A stretch of DNA of 64,000 nucleotides, taken from NCBI GenBank assembly GCA_963931925.1, contig OZ007575.1:42478112-42542111 (forward strand), in the 5' to 3' direction. The stretch is from Onchidella celtica. Lineage: Eukaryota > Mollusca > Gastropoda > Systellommatophora > Onchidiidae. Every line of letters starts with the position of its first letter. Position 1 is the first letter of the stretch. The notes below the pieces were generated by a model, which saw only the letters and a program-made list of their open reading frames with translations, was not told the origin of the DNA and did no database searches. Of the stretch, positions 1 to 9,264 are shown piece after piece. The translations under genes and the position numbers were made by a program.

Positions 1-1525
1 AGGCCAATCATACCTTCTCCCACTAAGTGTCCAACAAAGTCTACTTCAGACGTTCCAATCAGACACTTCGATGGTCTTGCAGTTAATCCAGCTTGGTCCA
101 TCCTCTGCAGTAAGTCCTTGAGAGTCTTCACATGCTCGTCGAATGTCTCTGTATGAATCAGCAAGTCGTCCACATATGCTGTCACATTGTTCATTCCACG
201 GATCAATGGCTTTACGATCCTGTTCAGCGTGGCTCCTGAGTTCATCATCCCAAAAGGTATCCGAGTGAATTCATAGTGTTCGCCCATGGTGACGAACGCC
301 ATCTTGGGAATGTCTTGCTCTCGAACTTTCACTTGCCAGTATCCCTTGCTCAGGTCAATCCGAGAGAATAATTTTCCTCTCGATAGACTCTGAAACACTT
401 CTAATGGCGCTGCTGTCGGATGAGGGTCGAATACTGTGATCTTGTTTAACCTCCTGTAGTCGATGCAGACTCGGTTGGATCCGTCCTTCTTCTTGACGAC
501 AACAACAGGTGAAGCATAAGCTGATGAGCTCCTTCGAATGATGCCCAGCCGTTCCATGGTGCTAAGCTCCTCCCTCAAGGAGTCGCGCATAGCGTAGGGC
601 ACCGGGTATGGTCGTTGACGAACTGGTACTTCTGTCGTAAGGTCGATGCGATGTTCACCCAACTGGCAGCATCCAGGGAGATTGGTGAAGTCGTGTTGGT
701 AATCCTTCACCACATCGCAGAGTTCTTGACGTTGTTCCGATGTCAGTTGCGTTCCATACTGGACATCTCTGTAGCCTTCCTTCTGGTCCCAGCTTCCTAG
801 GTCGGCAAGGTCCTCCGTCGTTCCACCGTTGTCGCCTTCCAGGTCGCAGTCCTCGATGACTGTCATGCCAGCTGACTCCACGGGTTGACTCTTGTCTATC
901 AGGTCGTCCTCTGCCAGTACAGTCTCAGCACTATCACCGCCGCCGTCCTTTATGGCGTTGACATGTTCAGGCGTGGTATCTCTCCTACTGTTGTCCATCC
1001 CACACATCTCGGTCACAACAGGTCTCGGTTCCATTGCTACTGCTGCTGCTCTTGACGTCCTTGGAATGTATCTCTTGAGGAGGTTGGCGTGCAAGGTCTT
1101 TTCTTTTGCACCCATCTTGACTCTATAGTCGTTGACACCGACAATTGAGGCTACCTTATATGGTCCCTTCCATTGAACTAGGAGCTTGTTAGTATTCGTC
1201 GGCAGTAACACCAACACTTCATCTCCGGGGCGGAACTTCCTCTCTCTCGCCTTCCGGTCGTAGTAGGTCTTCTGTCTACCTTGAGCCTTGGAGAGTTCTT
1301 CCGTCGCTAGCTTCCATGTGTCCTCCAGCCTCTCACGTAGTTCCATGACGTACTGGTAGCTGGTCTTCGTTTCCGGCTCCTCTACGCCCTTGGTCCATAG
1401 TTGACGTAAGATGTGCATCGGTCCTCTCACAGTTCTCCCATACAGCAACTCGAATGGGGCAAACTTGGTCGACTCTTGAGGAACTTCACGATATGCGAAG
1501 AGCATCGGGTTGATGTATCTATGCC
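1..1525 (-). pseudogene. Ty3/Gmr1-like pol continuation: integrase C-terminus and reverse transcriptase
   Basis: On the minus strand the integrase C-terminal region resumes at 1525-1500, where the 2138-4495 frame was cut. It passes a GPY/F-type module (KGPY near 1147-1190) and an acidic linker, then enters reverse transcriptase. RT landmarks are a DYRRLN-type motif near 450-470, a YWQVKV motif near 330-345 and the catalytic YVDD box at 166-177. I checked the two ends of the segment and they share one frame; sampled stretches between them are open. It is separated from its gag part by the 650-bp insertion, whose length is not a multiple of three. The RT C-terminus and RNase H are beyond the window edge. 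This copy cannot make a full polyprotein as it stands. Confidence 0.85.
1502..1525 (-). repeat. 24-bp direct repeat, copy 1, flanking the inverted integrase insert
   Basis: Identical over exactly 24 bases to 2152-2175, with mismatches immediately on both sides. It encodes the integrase segment HRYINPM on the minus strand. Removing 650 bp (one repeat plus the insert) puts both halves of pol back in one frame, so the repeat marks the point where the element was broken. Confidence 0.93.
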
Positions 1526-2154
1526 GACCAATAGAGGCAATAAATCTGTTCATTTTGAGAAACATGGAGGAGTACTGTACCGGATCTACAAGGACCTGAG
1601 ACAGGCGACGGTTATAAGGCAAGTGGTACTACCCGAGAAACTGAGAGAGTATGTACTGAGTGTAGCCCACGACTCGATCGTCGGAGGACACCTCGGCGTG
1701 AAGAAAACCAAAGACAAAGTTATGAGCAATTTTTATTGGCCTGGAATTGAAGGTGACGTCGCGAGATACTGCCGCTCATGCGACATATGCCAGAGGACGG
1801 TGAACAAAGGAGCGACCCCAAAGGTGCACCTGCAGAGGATGCCAGTAGTGGACGTACCATTTAGGAGAGTGGCCGTGGACTTAGTAGGACCTATCGACCC
1901 CCCAAGTGAAGGTGGACATCGGTATATCCTGGTATACATAGACTACGCTACTCGCCACCCTGAAGCCACACCCTTGAAGAAGATCGACGCAGAAACGGTA
2001 GCAGAAGCCTTAGTGAACATCTACAGCCGTTTGGGTGTGCCCGAAGAGATCTTGTCTGACCAAGGGACCCAGTTTATGTCAGATGTCATGAAGGAAACGA
2101 ATAGACTACTGGGAATTCGACAGTCGACCACTACAGTCTACCACCCTATGTGCA
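1524..2154 (+). repeat. Inverted duplicate of the integrase core (left arm of a palindrome)
   Basis: This 631-bp stretch is the reverse complement of 2251-2881, with no length difference between the arms: paired coordinates sum to 4405 at both ends. It puts a sense copy of the integrase zinc finger and the first two catalytic Asp residues on the plus strand (an open frame at 1413-2267), ending before the catalytic Glu. The arms translate identically over the compared integrase segment, so the event is recent. The intervening spacer is about 96 bp. Confidence 0.93.
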
Positions 2155-4495
2155 TCGGGTTGATGTATCTATGCCACTGCTTGGGTTGCTCTGCGCACAG
2201 TCGTCTCAATGTTTTCTTCAGCGTGCCGTTGAATCGCTCCACCAACCCGTTGCACATAGGGTGGTAGACTGTAGTGGTCGACTGTCGAATTCCCAGTAGT
2301 CTATTCGTTTCCTTCATGACATCTGACATAAACTGGGTCCCTTGGTCAGACAAGATCTCTTCGGGCACACCCAAACGGCTGTAGATGTTCACTAAGGCTT
2401 CTGCTACCGTTTCTGCGTCGATCTTCTTCAAGGGTGTGGCTTCAGGGTGGCGAGTAGCGTAGTCTATGTATACCAGGATATACCGATGTCCACCTTCACT
2501 TGGGGGGTCGATAGGTCCTACTAAGTCCACGGCCACTCTCCTAAATGGTACGTCCACTACTGGCATCCTCTGCAGGTGCACCTTTGGGGTCGCTCCTTTG
2601 TTCACCGTCCTCTGGCATATGTCGCATGAGCGGCAGTATCTCGCGACGTCACCTTCAATTCCAGGCCAATAAAAATTGCTCATAACTTTGTCTTTGGTTT
2701 TCTTCACGCCGAGGTGTCCTCCGACGATCGAGTCGTGGGCTACACTCAGTACATACTCTCTCAGTTTCTCGGGTAGTACCACTTGCCTTATAACCGTCGC
2801 CTGTCTCAGGTCCTTGTAGATCCGGTACAGTACTCCTCCATGTTTCTCAAAATGAACAGATTTATTGCCTCTATTGGTCGGATTTTTCTTCTGCCCCAAC
2901 TTCTTGAGGTCTTCGTCTGCTTCCTGGAGTCGGATGAGTTCCTTCCTATCCACTCCCGCGTGCCGTTCTGCCCTCGGCACCCTCAGCGACGTAGACCGGT
3001 CCTTCCTCTTCTCCTGGGCCCTCGTGGTCACCGCTCCTACCATCACATCAGTATCAGGGTCGTACGGATCCTTCGCTCCGTCCACGTTCCCGACTACTAG
3101 GTCGCAGATGGTCTCCGGGAGACACAGTGCCGTCACTCTGCCCGTCAGGTAAGGCGTCTTCACGTCGATAACGGCTTCCTCCGCCGCTAGCAAGGAGTTA
3201 TCGATCCTCGCGATAAGTTTCTTCCCACCGGTGAGCTGTCCGTCGTCCACCAGTGATCGCCGCACCACTACACCTTCACAGCCGGTATCTCTTAGGACAT
3301 CTACCGCTCGATTTCCAATCAAGCCCTTCATCACTGGTAACTTCAGCTTCTCCACGGTCCTTCCGTCACTGCATCCTCCGCAAGTAACAGGCACCGCTAA
3401 CTGTAGCTTCCCGTCCTTCATTACCGCTTGAACGTTGATGCTGGTGTCAGCCGTCGTCGCATCCTGTCTCGACGACTCGTCCGCCGCTATCACTACGGCC
3501 GCCGCCGCCTTGTTCGGCTTGCCTCGTCCCATATCCTTCTGGGCTGGACACATCCTCCGAACGTGGCCTGGCTTTCCACAAAGGTAACATTTCAACTCAC
3601 CTTTGTCGTTTAACTTGGTACGACACTCCGTCACCTTATGTCCCGGCCTCTGGCACCTATGGCAGACCTGTGGGCTTCTGTCTCCGTTGGGCCTCTGTCG
3701 CACTGGCCGGCTCTGCAGTCTGGCGCTCCCGCTGAGCATCCGGTTCCTCGCTACCAGGTACGCCTCCGCTGAATCTGCGATGTCCTGTAGCGTCTTTGGT
3801 TTCCTCTCCCTCACATGGATTGCAAGGTCTGGTGGGCAGGCATCCATGAATTGCTCTCTGACGAACAGATCTCTCACTCCTTCGTAGGTCTCCTCCGTCT
3901 TCGACAGCTTTATCCACCTCTCTAGATAGGTCTTGATCCTGGTCAAAAACATTCCAACATCTTCTCCATCTTCAGGCTTACCTTGTCTGAACATGAGTCT
4001 GTATCCGTCCTCTGACAGGTTGTACCTCTTCTGCAACGCTTCCTTGACCTTGTCGTAGTCCTTGGCTTCGTCGATCGGTAGTCTGCAGAAGCACTCCAAA
4101 GCTCTCCCGGTCAGCAGGGCAGACAGTGATGTCGTCCAGGTGGATCTGGGCCATTCAGCTGTCTCGGCAAACCTCTCCAACCGCAGCAACCAGCTATCCA
4201 GATCGTCCTTCTTGTCCTGAAATGCAGGTAGCTTGGGTCTCTTAGAACTGGCGTGGTCGTCGGTCCTCTGCGCTGAGTCGTTGCCTCCACGTTGCTGGCG
4301 GATCTTCTCCATCTCCAACTCGTGGTTCCTCCTTTCCCTTTCCAACTGAGCCTGTCGTTCAGCCTCCTTCTCCTGTCGTTGAGCCTCCAGCTGTCTTTCT
4401 CTTTCTATGCCTTCACGGAGGTAGTCCCGTCTCTCCTGCCCAGTGAGCTCCATAGCGTCCGCTTCCTGGCTAAGCCTTCCAATAAGCTCCGACAT
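2138..4495 (-). CDS. Ty3/Gmr1-like Gag-protease-integrase polyprotein, truncated in integrase
   Basis: The frame has 785 codons, and the first Met lies 87 bases inside the primer binding site. Residues about 20-70 are a charged, Glu/Arg-rich coiled coil. Residues about 90-250 are the capsid, whose C-terminal half (about 160-250) resembles a SCAN domain (EQF, then PPDL, then a VRE-containing helix). CCHC knuckles lie at 278-291 and 303-316. The protease carries DTG at 403-405. Integrase has an H2C2 finger (H587, H594, C624, C627) and a catalytic triad D657, D717, E753, giving D,D35E spacing. After residue 781 the frame enters the inverted duplicate and stops. The frame upstream is otherwise uninterrupted, which suggests a young copy. 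There is no RT between protease and integrase. Confidence 0.92.
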   Translation of the reverse strand: MSELIGRLSQEADAMELTGQERRDYLREGIERERQLEAQRQEKEAERQAQLERERRNHELEMEKIRQQRGGNDSAQRTDDHASSKRPKLPAFQDKKDDLDSWLLRLERFAETAEWPRSTWTTSLSALLTGRALECFCRLPIDEAKDYDKVKEALQKRYNLSEDGYRLMFRQGKPEDGEDVGMFLTRIKTYLERWIKLSKTEETYEGVRDLFVREQFMDACPPDLAIHVRERKPKTLQDIADSAEAYLVARNRMLSGSARLQSRPVRQRPNGDRSPQVCHRCQRPGHKVTECRTKLNDKGELKCYLCGKPGHVRRMCPAQKDMGRGKPNKAAAAVVIAADESSRQDATTADTSINVQAVMKDGKLQLAVPVTCGGCSDGRTVEKLKLPVMKGLIGNRAVDVLRDTGCEGVVVRRSLVDDGQLTGGKKLIARIDNSLLAAEEAVIDVKTPYLTGRVTALCLPETICDLVVGNVDGAKDPYDPDTDVMVGAVTTRAQEKRKDRSTSLRVPRAERHAGVDRKELIRLQEADEDLKKLGQKKNPTNRGNKSVHFEKHGGVLYRIYKDLRQATVIRQVVLPEKLREYVLSVAHDSIVGGHLGVKKTKDKVMSNFYWPGIEGDVARYCRSCDICQRTVNKGATPKVHLQRMPVVDVPFRRVAVDLVGPIDPPSEGGHRYILVYIDYATRHPEATPLKKIDAETVAEALVNIYSRLGVPEEILSDQGTQFMSDVMKETNRLLGIRQSTTTVYHPMCNGLVERFNGTLKKTLRRLCAEQPKQWHRYINPMHIGW
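2152..2175 (-). repeat. 24-bp direct repeat, copy 2
   Basis: Second copy of the 24-bp block at 1502-1525. It lies at the point where the gag-pro-int frame leaves genuine integrase sequence. It resembles a target-site duplication, but it is longer than LTR-integrase duplications, and the inserted DNA is an inverted piece of the same element. Confidence 0.93.
2251..2881 (-). repeat. Integrase core, source arm of the 631-bp palindrome
   Basis: This is the original-orientation arm, inside the gag-pro-int frame (integrase residues from about 538 to 748). At the outer junction the two arms share two extra bases beyond the copied block. At the inner junction pairing continues for seven more bases past a single mismatch, which is microhomology of the kind left by template switching. 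Confidence 0.93.
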
Positions 4496-4582
4496 GTTGT
4501 AGATAGCTTGTCGATGATATTCTACAATAAACTATGTAAATAAATCTAGTAATTTTGATCTGGTCCGCTCGAATATGGTCGG

Positions 4583-4600
4583 ATCCCGGACGAGCCCCCA
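4583..4600 (-). promoter_or_regulatory. Primer binding site, tRNA-Pro type
   Basis: On the minus strand these 18 bases read TGGGGGCTCGTCCGGGAT, complementary to the 3' end of metazoan tRNA-Pro and the same PBS type known from murine gammaretroviruses. The site lies three bases after the LTR end (TGTTACA on the minus strand) and 87 bases before the gag Met. This fixes the orientation and the inner LTR edge of the element. Confidence 0.92.
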
Positions 4601-4603
4601 ATA

Positions 4604-5126
4604 TGTAACAGCTGAGGTTGTTCTAGCACGTTATAGTAGGGGGGAGTTAGTTGATCTACTACAACCCTTTAGAAAACGAAACTATTACAGCTGTAAAATA
4701 AATAAACACGAGATCCGACGATAGATTAAATAATACTAAAGTTTAATAACTGTATAGTGAACAATAAATTACTAGGAAGACACCAGCGAAACTAAATATC
4801 TACGCCACACAAAAGGAAACTCACTTACTCACCCCACCAACCACTCACACAGGTCTATATATATAAACATTCCTACAGAAAGTTCCCGAAATAAACGTTA
4901 CCTTTGCCCTCGCACAAACTAACCAATCACGCATCAATACGTCATCAGGTTACATCACTCAAGGCCAAATCTGGCGTAAACATCCTTATCCACAATGTTA
5001 TCGAATGTTCGGGAACATACTAATATTTACTGAACGAGTCAAAACACCTGACAACAAGCGAGCGAGGAAAAAAACTACTCACTAGAAAAGAAGGTCAGGT
5101 CACGGAGTACAGTACAGTTGTCAACA
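4604..5126 (-). mobile_element. 5' LTR of the Ty3 element (outer edge tentative)
   Basis: The inner edge at 4604 is firm: the minus strand ends in ...CTGTTACA, three bases before the PBS. The outer edge is a guess at 5126, where the minus strand reads TGTTGACAAC. That gives about 523 bp with TG...CA ends. A TATA-rich stretch at 4856-4865 fits a U3 promoter. The 3' LTR and the flanking TSD are not in the window, so the length cannot be confirmed. Confidence 0.6.
4856..4865 (-). promoter_or_regulatory. TATA-like element in the Ty3 LTR
   Basis: A TATATATA run on the minus strand inside the putative LTR, about 250 bp upstream of the LTR/PBS junction. Its position suits a U3 promoter that would start the genomic RNA near 4825-4835. 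The start site itself is inferred. Confidence 0.45.
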
Positions 5127-6636
5127 ATAAAATGAAAACAGAAATGAACACATGCTCACCCGTGTAACAAGAAAACGGGGGAGGGCAAGGGATAGCTTGC
5201 AGACGCTACAATCTGTCTGTCTGTTTGTCTCTCTATCTGTCTGTCTGTCATCTATTTATATATCTGCTCGCCAGTCTGGTTGTCCCTTATCTGTCTGCCA
5301 TCTCTGTCTGAATGCACCCTCTGTTTGCCAGTGTCTGTCAACCAAAAGAGTTCAAAATCTCACCGACTTTATTTTATCCAAATAAATTAAATAAATAGAT
5401 AACTATATAAATAAATAAGACGCGATTTACTGGATGCCCCCAGTCCAAACTTATCTGGGGCGCACGATCAATGCAAAACTGGACAAGCACAGATCCCCAA
5501 GCCTATGTCTTCCTATGAAAAAATGGAGAAAGCCAGTTGTCAGACTTTCTGTGTCAAGAGTTCTGTCACTGGGATTTTTTTCTTTTCCTTAAGCCATCTC
5601 GACAATTTTTCAGTGTTTTAGGTGGGCGTTGGCCTGCTTTCGGTCCCCTGCGTACTTGATATCACCCAAAATAGCACACGAAGAAATCTTAGAGTTAGAA
5701 TGTTTGAAAGTCAGCAAACCTTAGGTTGGACACACCCTGGAAATCTTCGACAGCTGAACCAAATATCTGAAGATTTCACTGACAAATTAATAGCACACAA
5801 ATAGCACAAAGTAATGATAATTGTGCCTTCGTTATGTTAGCTCAGTAATTAAATTAGTTATTTCTACATGACATGTCTTCCTGATGAAGAAGAAATAAGT
5901 CTGAGAGTTTCAGGGGCAAAGAAATTAAAGCAATGTAAACAGGCTGAATAGTACAGTTTGAAAAGGGAGAATAAGAAAGTCCTCGAAAATATTGCGAAAG
6001 AGGACAAGAAAAGAGAGAAGGACAGAAAGGGAGATAGAACAAGGCAACGTAAAGTAGTATTTTCTATATTTCCCAATAAGGATAATAAATAAGTAGAAGA
6101 TGTATTATTAATGAAAATAAACAAAAAGGCCATTTAACAGTGATTAATGACTCAATTCGATTCCTACATCCTATCTCTTTTCAACGGGAATTGGTTTCAA
6201 CAGCCAAATCATACCGGTAGCCACATTTCGTCAGTGTAGAATGCCTCAGACTGTTGCACTTATTTGGTTTTTAACTATTATTTAATTGTAGTTTTAGTAA
6301 GTTAAAATGACTAGACCCATTTTTCAGTTTTGATTTGTTGAAACTCCCTGGATTTTGAGTCAGCGGTTTGCAACTTTTTTGACAGAAAGTGAGGCAAATA
6401 ATTATGTTTTGCATTCATCTAAGCCTGTCTCCGGGATTATCAATGAGTTGAATAGTGATCGACATTGTACTGTCCAGTTATTTAGACCGGTCTCGGAAGA
6501 GGTGGTTTTCTTTTTTTTTCCTCCAACAATCACAAAGGATGTCAAGTAATGCTGTTAATGAATCTTTCATCCAGCTCAAGAAAGCAATGTTCCAGAAAAA
6601 AATGTTTCCTTTCTCTTGACACGTGACAAAGGGTAC
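5127..6636. other. Unassigned sequence with a (TCTG)n patch
   Basis: No coding or repeat family recognised apart from an impure TCTG/TCTA microsatellite at about 5205-5262. Short open frames here are low-complexity or AT-rich and show no codon-level signal. It lies between the Ty3 LTR and a cluster of TIR elements. Confidence 0.6.
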
Positions 6637-6966
6637 CGCCCCTATAATGACAAGGTTCAGTTTCTAGGTCAGTGGATCTCCGCCTTCTCCGGAAATGTTG
6701 GTTGTGTGTAATTTTGACGACATATCAGCGCCTTAGAATGACAAGGTTCTACCTCCACGTTTTGGCCGAACTGGGTTATACACTACACAACACTTTTGCA
6801 GGCCTTGTACGTCGAAGTATCAAGCGGATTCAGCGTGTACTTTGTACGTATTACTAAAAAGAAAAAAAAAGGTGTATTTCTAAAAGCTATGAGTGCATGA
6901 AACTTCAATTATCAATTCTTTAAAGTTGATGGAAAGGAGTTACAACCTTGTCATCTTAAGGGGACG
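6637..6966. mobile_element. TIR MITE, family G
   Basis: The ends are inverted copies: the left end reads CGCCCCTATAATGACAAGGT, and the right end, reverse-complemented, reads CGTCCCCTTAAGATGACAAG. A third copy of the AATGACAAGGTT core sits internally near 6735-6751 in the left orientation. There is no transposase frame. The element abuts a family A copy at about 6970. No target duplication was resolved. Confidence 0.65.
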
Positions 6967-6969
6967 ATA

Positions 6970-7232
6970 TCGCAACGTTGGTCCTGGCTTGTTCGAACTC
7001 CACTTTTTGCTCAACGAAGAAATTCGACGTTAAGCGTTTATAGCTTTGCTATTATGATAAGGAGTTAGAATAAATCGGAACAGTGAAACAACTTGATAAA
7101 TACCAAAAGTGCATTTTAAACAAGTACCAAAGTGTGTGTTTGTTATACCATTTCGACATACTAAAAGATCTCCAGTTTTTCAGAAAATGGAGACAGAAAC
7201 AAACAAGAATTGAGGTCTCGTCTGAACAGCCG
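6970..7232 (+). mobile_element. TIR MITE, family A, copy 1
   Basis: One of four dispersed copies (also 29450-29684, 30618-32066 split, 47362-47818). Shared landmarks are a left end TTCTTGTTTGTTCCAACTCC, an internal AAGGAGTTAGAATAAA block, and a right end with AAACAAACAAGAA followed by a GGTC-type terminus, inverted relative to the left end. No coding capacity. The left end is the most diverged of the four copies. Confidence 0.7.
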
Positions 7233-7439
7233 AAAGTAAATAGTCTCTGGTGAATGAAGTATTATTCAGGAAGAAAATGGGATAGGTAGATGCTAATTAT
7301 AGTTGTGGCGCTTATTCTGTAGGGCTCTAAAGACTGGTGACCCAGGCATATAATTTTCTTCAGCATATTATTAAGTAACGTGAACATTGCTTTTGTTTAT
7401 GAATATAACTTCACTGTTCAGATATAGCGACGAATTATT

Positions 7440-7477
7440 GTAATAATAACAATAATAATAATAATAATAATAATAAA
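7440..7477. repeat. (AAT)n microsatellite
   Basis: An imperfect AAT trinucleotide run of about 38 bp between A copy 1 and B copy 1. No other feature is seen in 7233-7489. Confidence 0.85.
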
Positions 7478-7489
7478 ATATAATATAAA

Positions 7490-7775
7490 GGAAATAAAGC
7501 CTCCAATGTAATCATGAATAGTTTCTTAACCGGTAAGCCTTAAAGTCTACAAAATATCATATTACGCATAAAAAGACGTAAAGGTATACGTGAGCATAAA
7601 GGTCTTGAAGTTCGCCATACTTCTAATAGTTTCGTTGATTTTGAGCCACAATTGAGTTAAACAAAAGAAAGTGTTCAGAGTTTTTGAGCGGAGAGAAAAT
7701 TGGAGATTGAAACTCAACTTTAAAAATCACATTATGTGTATTCCCCGAGTCAGTGGGCCAACTAGTAATAATAAC
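7490..7775 (+). mobile_element. Non-autonomous repeat, family B, copy 1
   Basis: Shares an ordered set of blocks with 9571-9898 (+) and 56602-56960 (-): a left GCCTCCAATGTAAT block, a middle TTGATTTTGAGCCACAA block followed by AGAAAGTGTTC, and a right CAACTTTAAAAATCACAT block. The middle 50-70 bp differs in length between copies. I could not define terminal inverted repeats, so its class is open. Confidence 0.7.
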
Positions 7776-7789
7776 CACGGAGGACATTA

Positions 7790-7852
7790 ATTTTAATGAT
7801 TTACATAGCGCCTGCCCCCACAAAGTGGACCCAAAGCGCTTTACCATGGAGT
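7790..7852 (-). repeat. L2-like LINE/SINE 3' tail fragment
   Basis: On the minus strand it reads GCGCTTTGGG...GGCGCTATGTAAATC, the paired GCGC hairpin and GCGCTAT-AAAT terminus also seen at the 3' end of the L2-like LINE at 12000-12070. It is probably the tail of a truncated LINE or of a SINE that borrows that tail. Confidence 0.5.
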
Positions 7853-7861
7853 AGTTACAAC

Positions 7862-7911
7862 TCTGTGTGTGTGTGTGTAAGTGTGTGTGTGTGTAAGTGT
7901 GTGTGTGTGTC
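7862..7911. repeat. (TG)n microsatellite with TAAG interruptions
   Basis: Three TG runs separated by AAG, creating a short artefactual Cys/Val-rich frame. It separates the L2-like tail from the C and D elements. Confidence 0.9.
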
Positions 7912-8138
7912 TTTCACGCTCTCTTATGCACTTACAAATATGTTATCATGCTGTACAGAAGATGCAAGGCTTAATTCCAATAGAATACTGCGCAAAGACC
8001 TGTCGTACTACGCTTTTAACCCCACTGAACATTAGAGCATAACATTTTCCAAATAAGAAAGTGCTGAGAGATAAGGCAAAGCGCCAACAAGTAAACAAAT
8101 TTTAAAAATCCCACAAACCTTGGATTCGGAGTATGGGA

Positions 8139-8331
8139 GATATCATACTAAGCCCGGAAAGGTACAGTCAGCTTCTGGCAGACAAGAAGTGCACACCATA
8201 ATTTCCCATGTTTTCTGATTAAATCCGAGAAGACCTTATCCTACTAAACCCTGTCTGTCGCTCTCTTTTCTTGGGTGTATATTTTTCTGGCACCATCTGG
8301 CTGTGACGTTTCTGGCTTAGTATGATACCCT
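8139..8331 (+). mobile_element. TIR MITE, family C, copy 1
   Basis: The ends are inverted copies: left ATCATACTAAGCCCGGAAAG, right (reverse complement) ATCATACTAAGCCAGAAACG. The left arm continues into CAGTCAGCTTCTGGCAGACA, and the central part carries TTTCTTGGGTGTA. Other copies are at 23231-23440, 40107-40314 (-) and 48876-49080. All lack coding capacity. Copies 2-4 show a third, internal copy of the terminal motif. Confidence 0.82.
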
Positions 8332-8405
8332 CCTAAGCACAAGTTGTATTTCCTAAGTCTTGTAATGCGCAACCACAACATGGCTTCATAAAGACACGAC
8401 TAAGT

Positions 8406-8580
8406 GCCCTTGTCCACAGCATCCGCTCCGTTCCGCTATTTTACGGGAAACACTCTTTGCCTCTGTATACTCGTCCACAGCATCCGTTTCGCTCCGCTCC
8501 TCACCGTTTTAGAGGCAAAGAAAGTTTTTCACACGCCATTTTTCCGTCAAGATAGCGGAGCGGATGCTGTGGACAGGGCC
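8406..8580. mobile_element. TIR MITE, family D, copy 1
   Basis: A near-palindromic element. Both ends read CTTGTCCACAGCATCCGCTC or close to it when oriented inward, and a third copy of the motif lies in the middle (about 8471-8500). Flanking ACTAAGT (8399-8405) and ACTAAGA (8581-8587) may be the target duplication. Other copies: 42529-42696 and the split copy at 44521-45325. Confidence 0.82.
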
Positions 8581-8587
8581 ACTAAGA

Positions 8588-8940
8588 ACGAGGAATAGCA
8601 AGGGAAGTGAAGGCTGTACAATTCTCAGACAATCGACTACCGCAAGGACACCAGGCTGAAGATCGGGCTAGGGTGCCCGGATAAAGAACCATAAATAATT
8701 CAGAAGGAGATGGAAGAGTGAAAACCAGGCCTATTTCATTTCCTTTTTCCTGTTCTGTCTTCCCTGGGTCACCATAATGATGTATTTCAAGCCGGCTTAA
8801 GTTGTCAAGCCCATGGTCGCGGGTGTTAGTTACATGCGGCATATCGGGGTTACTTACACATGAACTATCATTAATAAACCGCTGTCTTCGTTCCCGTCAC
8901 CAGCAGATACAGATTTATATTGCATGTATAATGATAAACG
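8588..8940. other. Unassigned sequence
   Basis: No recognisable gene, repeat family or RNA. It lies between family D copy 1 and a polypyrimidine tract. Confidence 0.5.
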
Positions 8941-8943
8941 TGG

Positions 8944-9264
8944 CCTTTTACTTCTCTCTGGATTTCTCTGTCTCTTTCTTTCCCTTCGCCTCCCCATCTT
9001 TCTTTCTCTCATTTTCTTTTTTTCCTCTCTAATTCCCGCCTCTGTTTGTCTCTCTCTTTCAGTCCCATTCTCTCTCCTCCCTCTCTATTCCTCAGCCTCT
9101 CTTTCTCTTCATTATTCCCCATCGTCTCCCTCTCTCTCTCTCTACTCCCCTTCCTCTTATTACCTCTCTCTTACTTTCCCCTCTCTCCCTCCCTCTCTCT
9201 TCTCCCTCTCTCCACTTCTGTTAGTTTTGTCTCTCTTCTCTCTCTCTCTCCCCCCCCCCCCCCC
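8944..9264. repeat. Polypyrimidine (CT-rich) tract ending in poly-C
   Basis: A strongly strand-biased TC-rich stretch ending in an uninterrupted C run at about 9250-9264. The long Ser/Leu/Pro-rich frames across it are compositional artefacts. Such tracts can form triplex or G-quadruplex-like structures on the opposite strand. No function is shown here. Confidence 0.85.

Larger units (their letters stand above)
1..5126 (-). mobile_element. Ty3 (Metaviridae) LTR retrotransposon, Gmr1-like domain order, 5' part
   Basis: The element reads on the minus strand. In order from high to low coordinate it has a 5' LTR, a tRNA-Pro-type primer binding site, gag with two CCHC knuckles, a protease DTG, an H2C2 zinc finger and DDE integrase core, a GPY/F-type integrase C-terminus, and then reverse transcriptase, which leaves the window at base 1. 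The order PR-INT-RT differs from canonical Ty3 (PR-RT-RH-INT) and matches the Gmr1-like group described from cod and other deuterostomes. The coding region is broken by an inverted integrase copy at 1526-2175. RNase H and the 3' LTR lie outside the window. The upper LTR boundary is tentative. Confidence 0.9.

Noticed and set aside
1413..2267. Separate plus-strand integrase gene
   Set aside because: It is the inverted duplicate of the integrase at 2251-2881, lacks the catalytic Glu, and its ends read into antisense element sequence.
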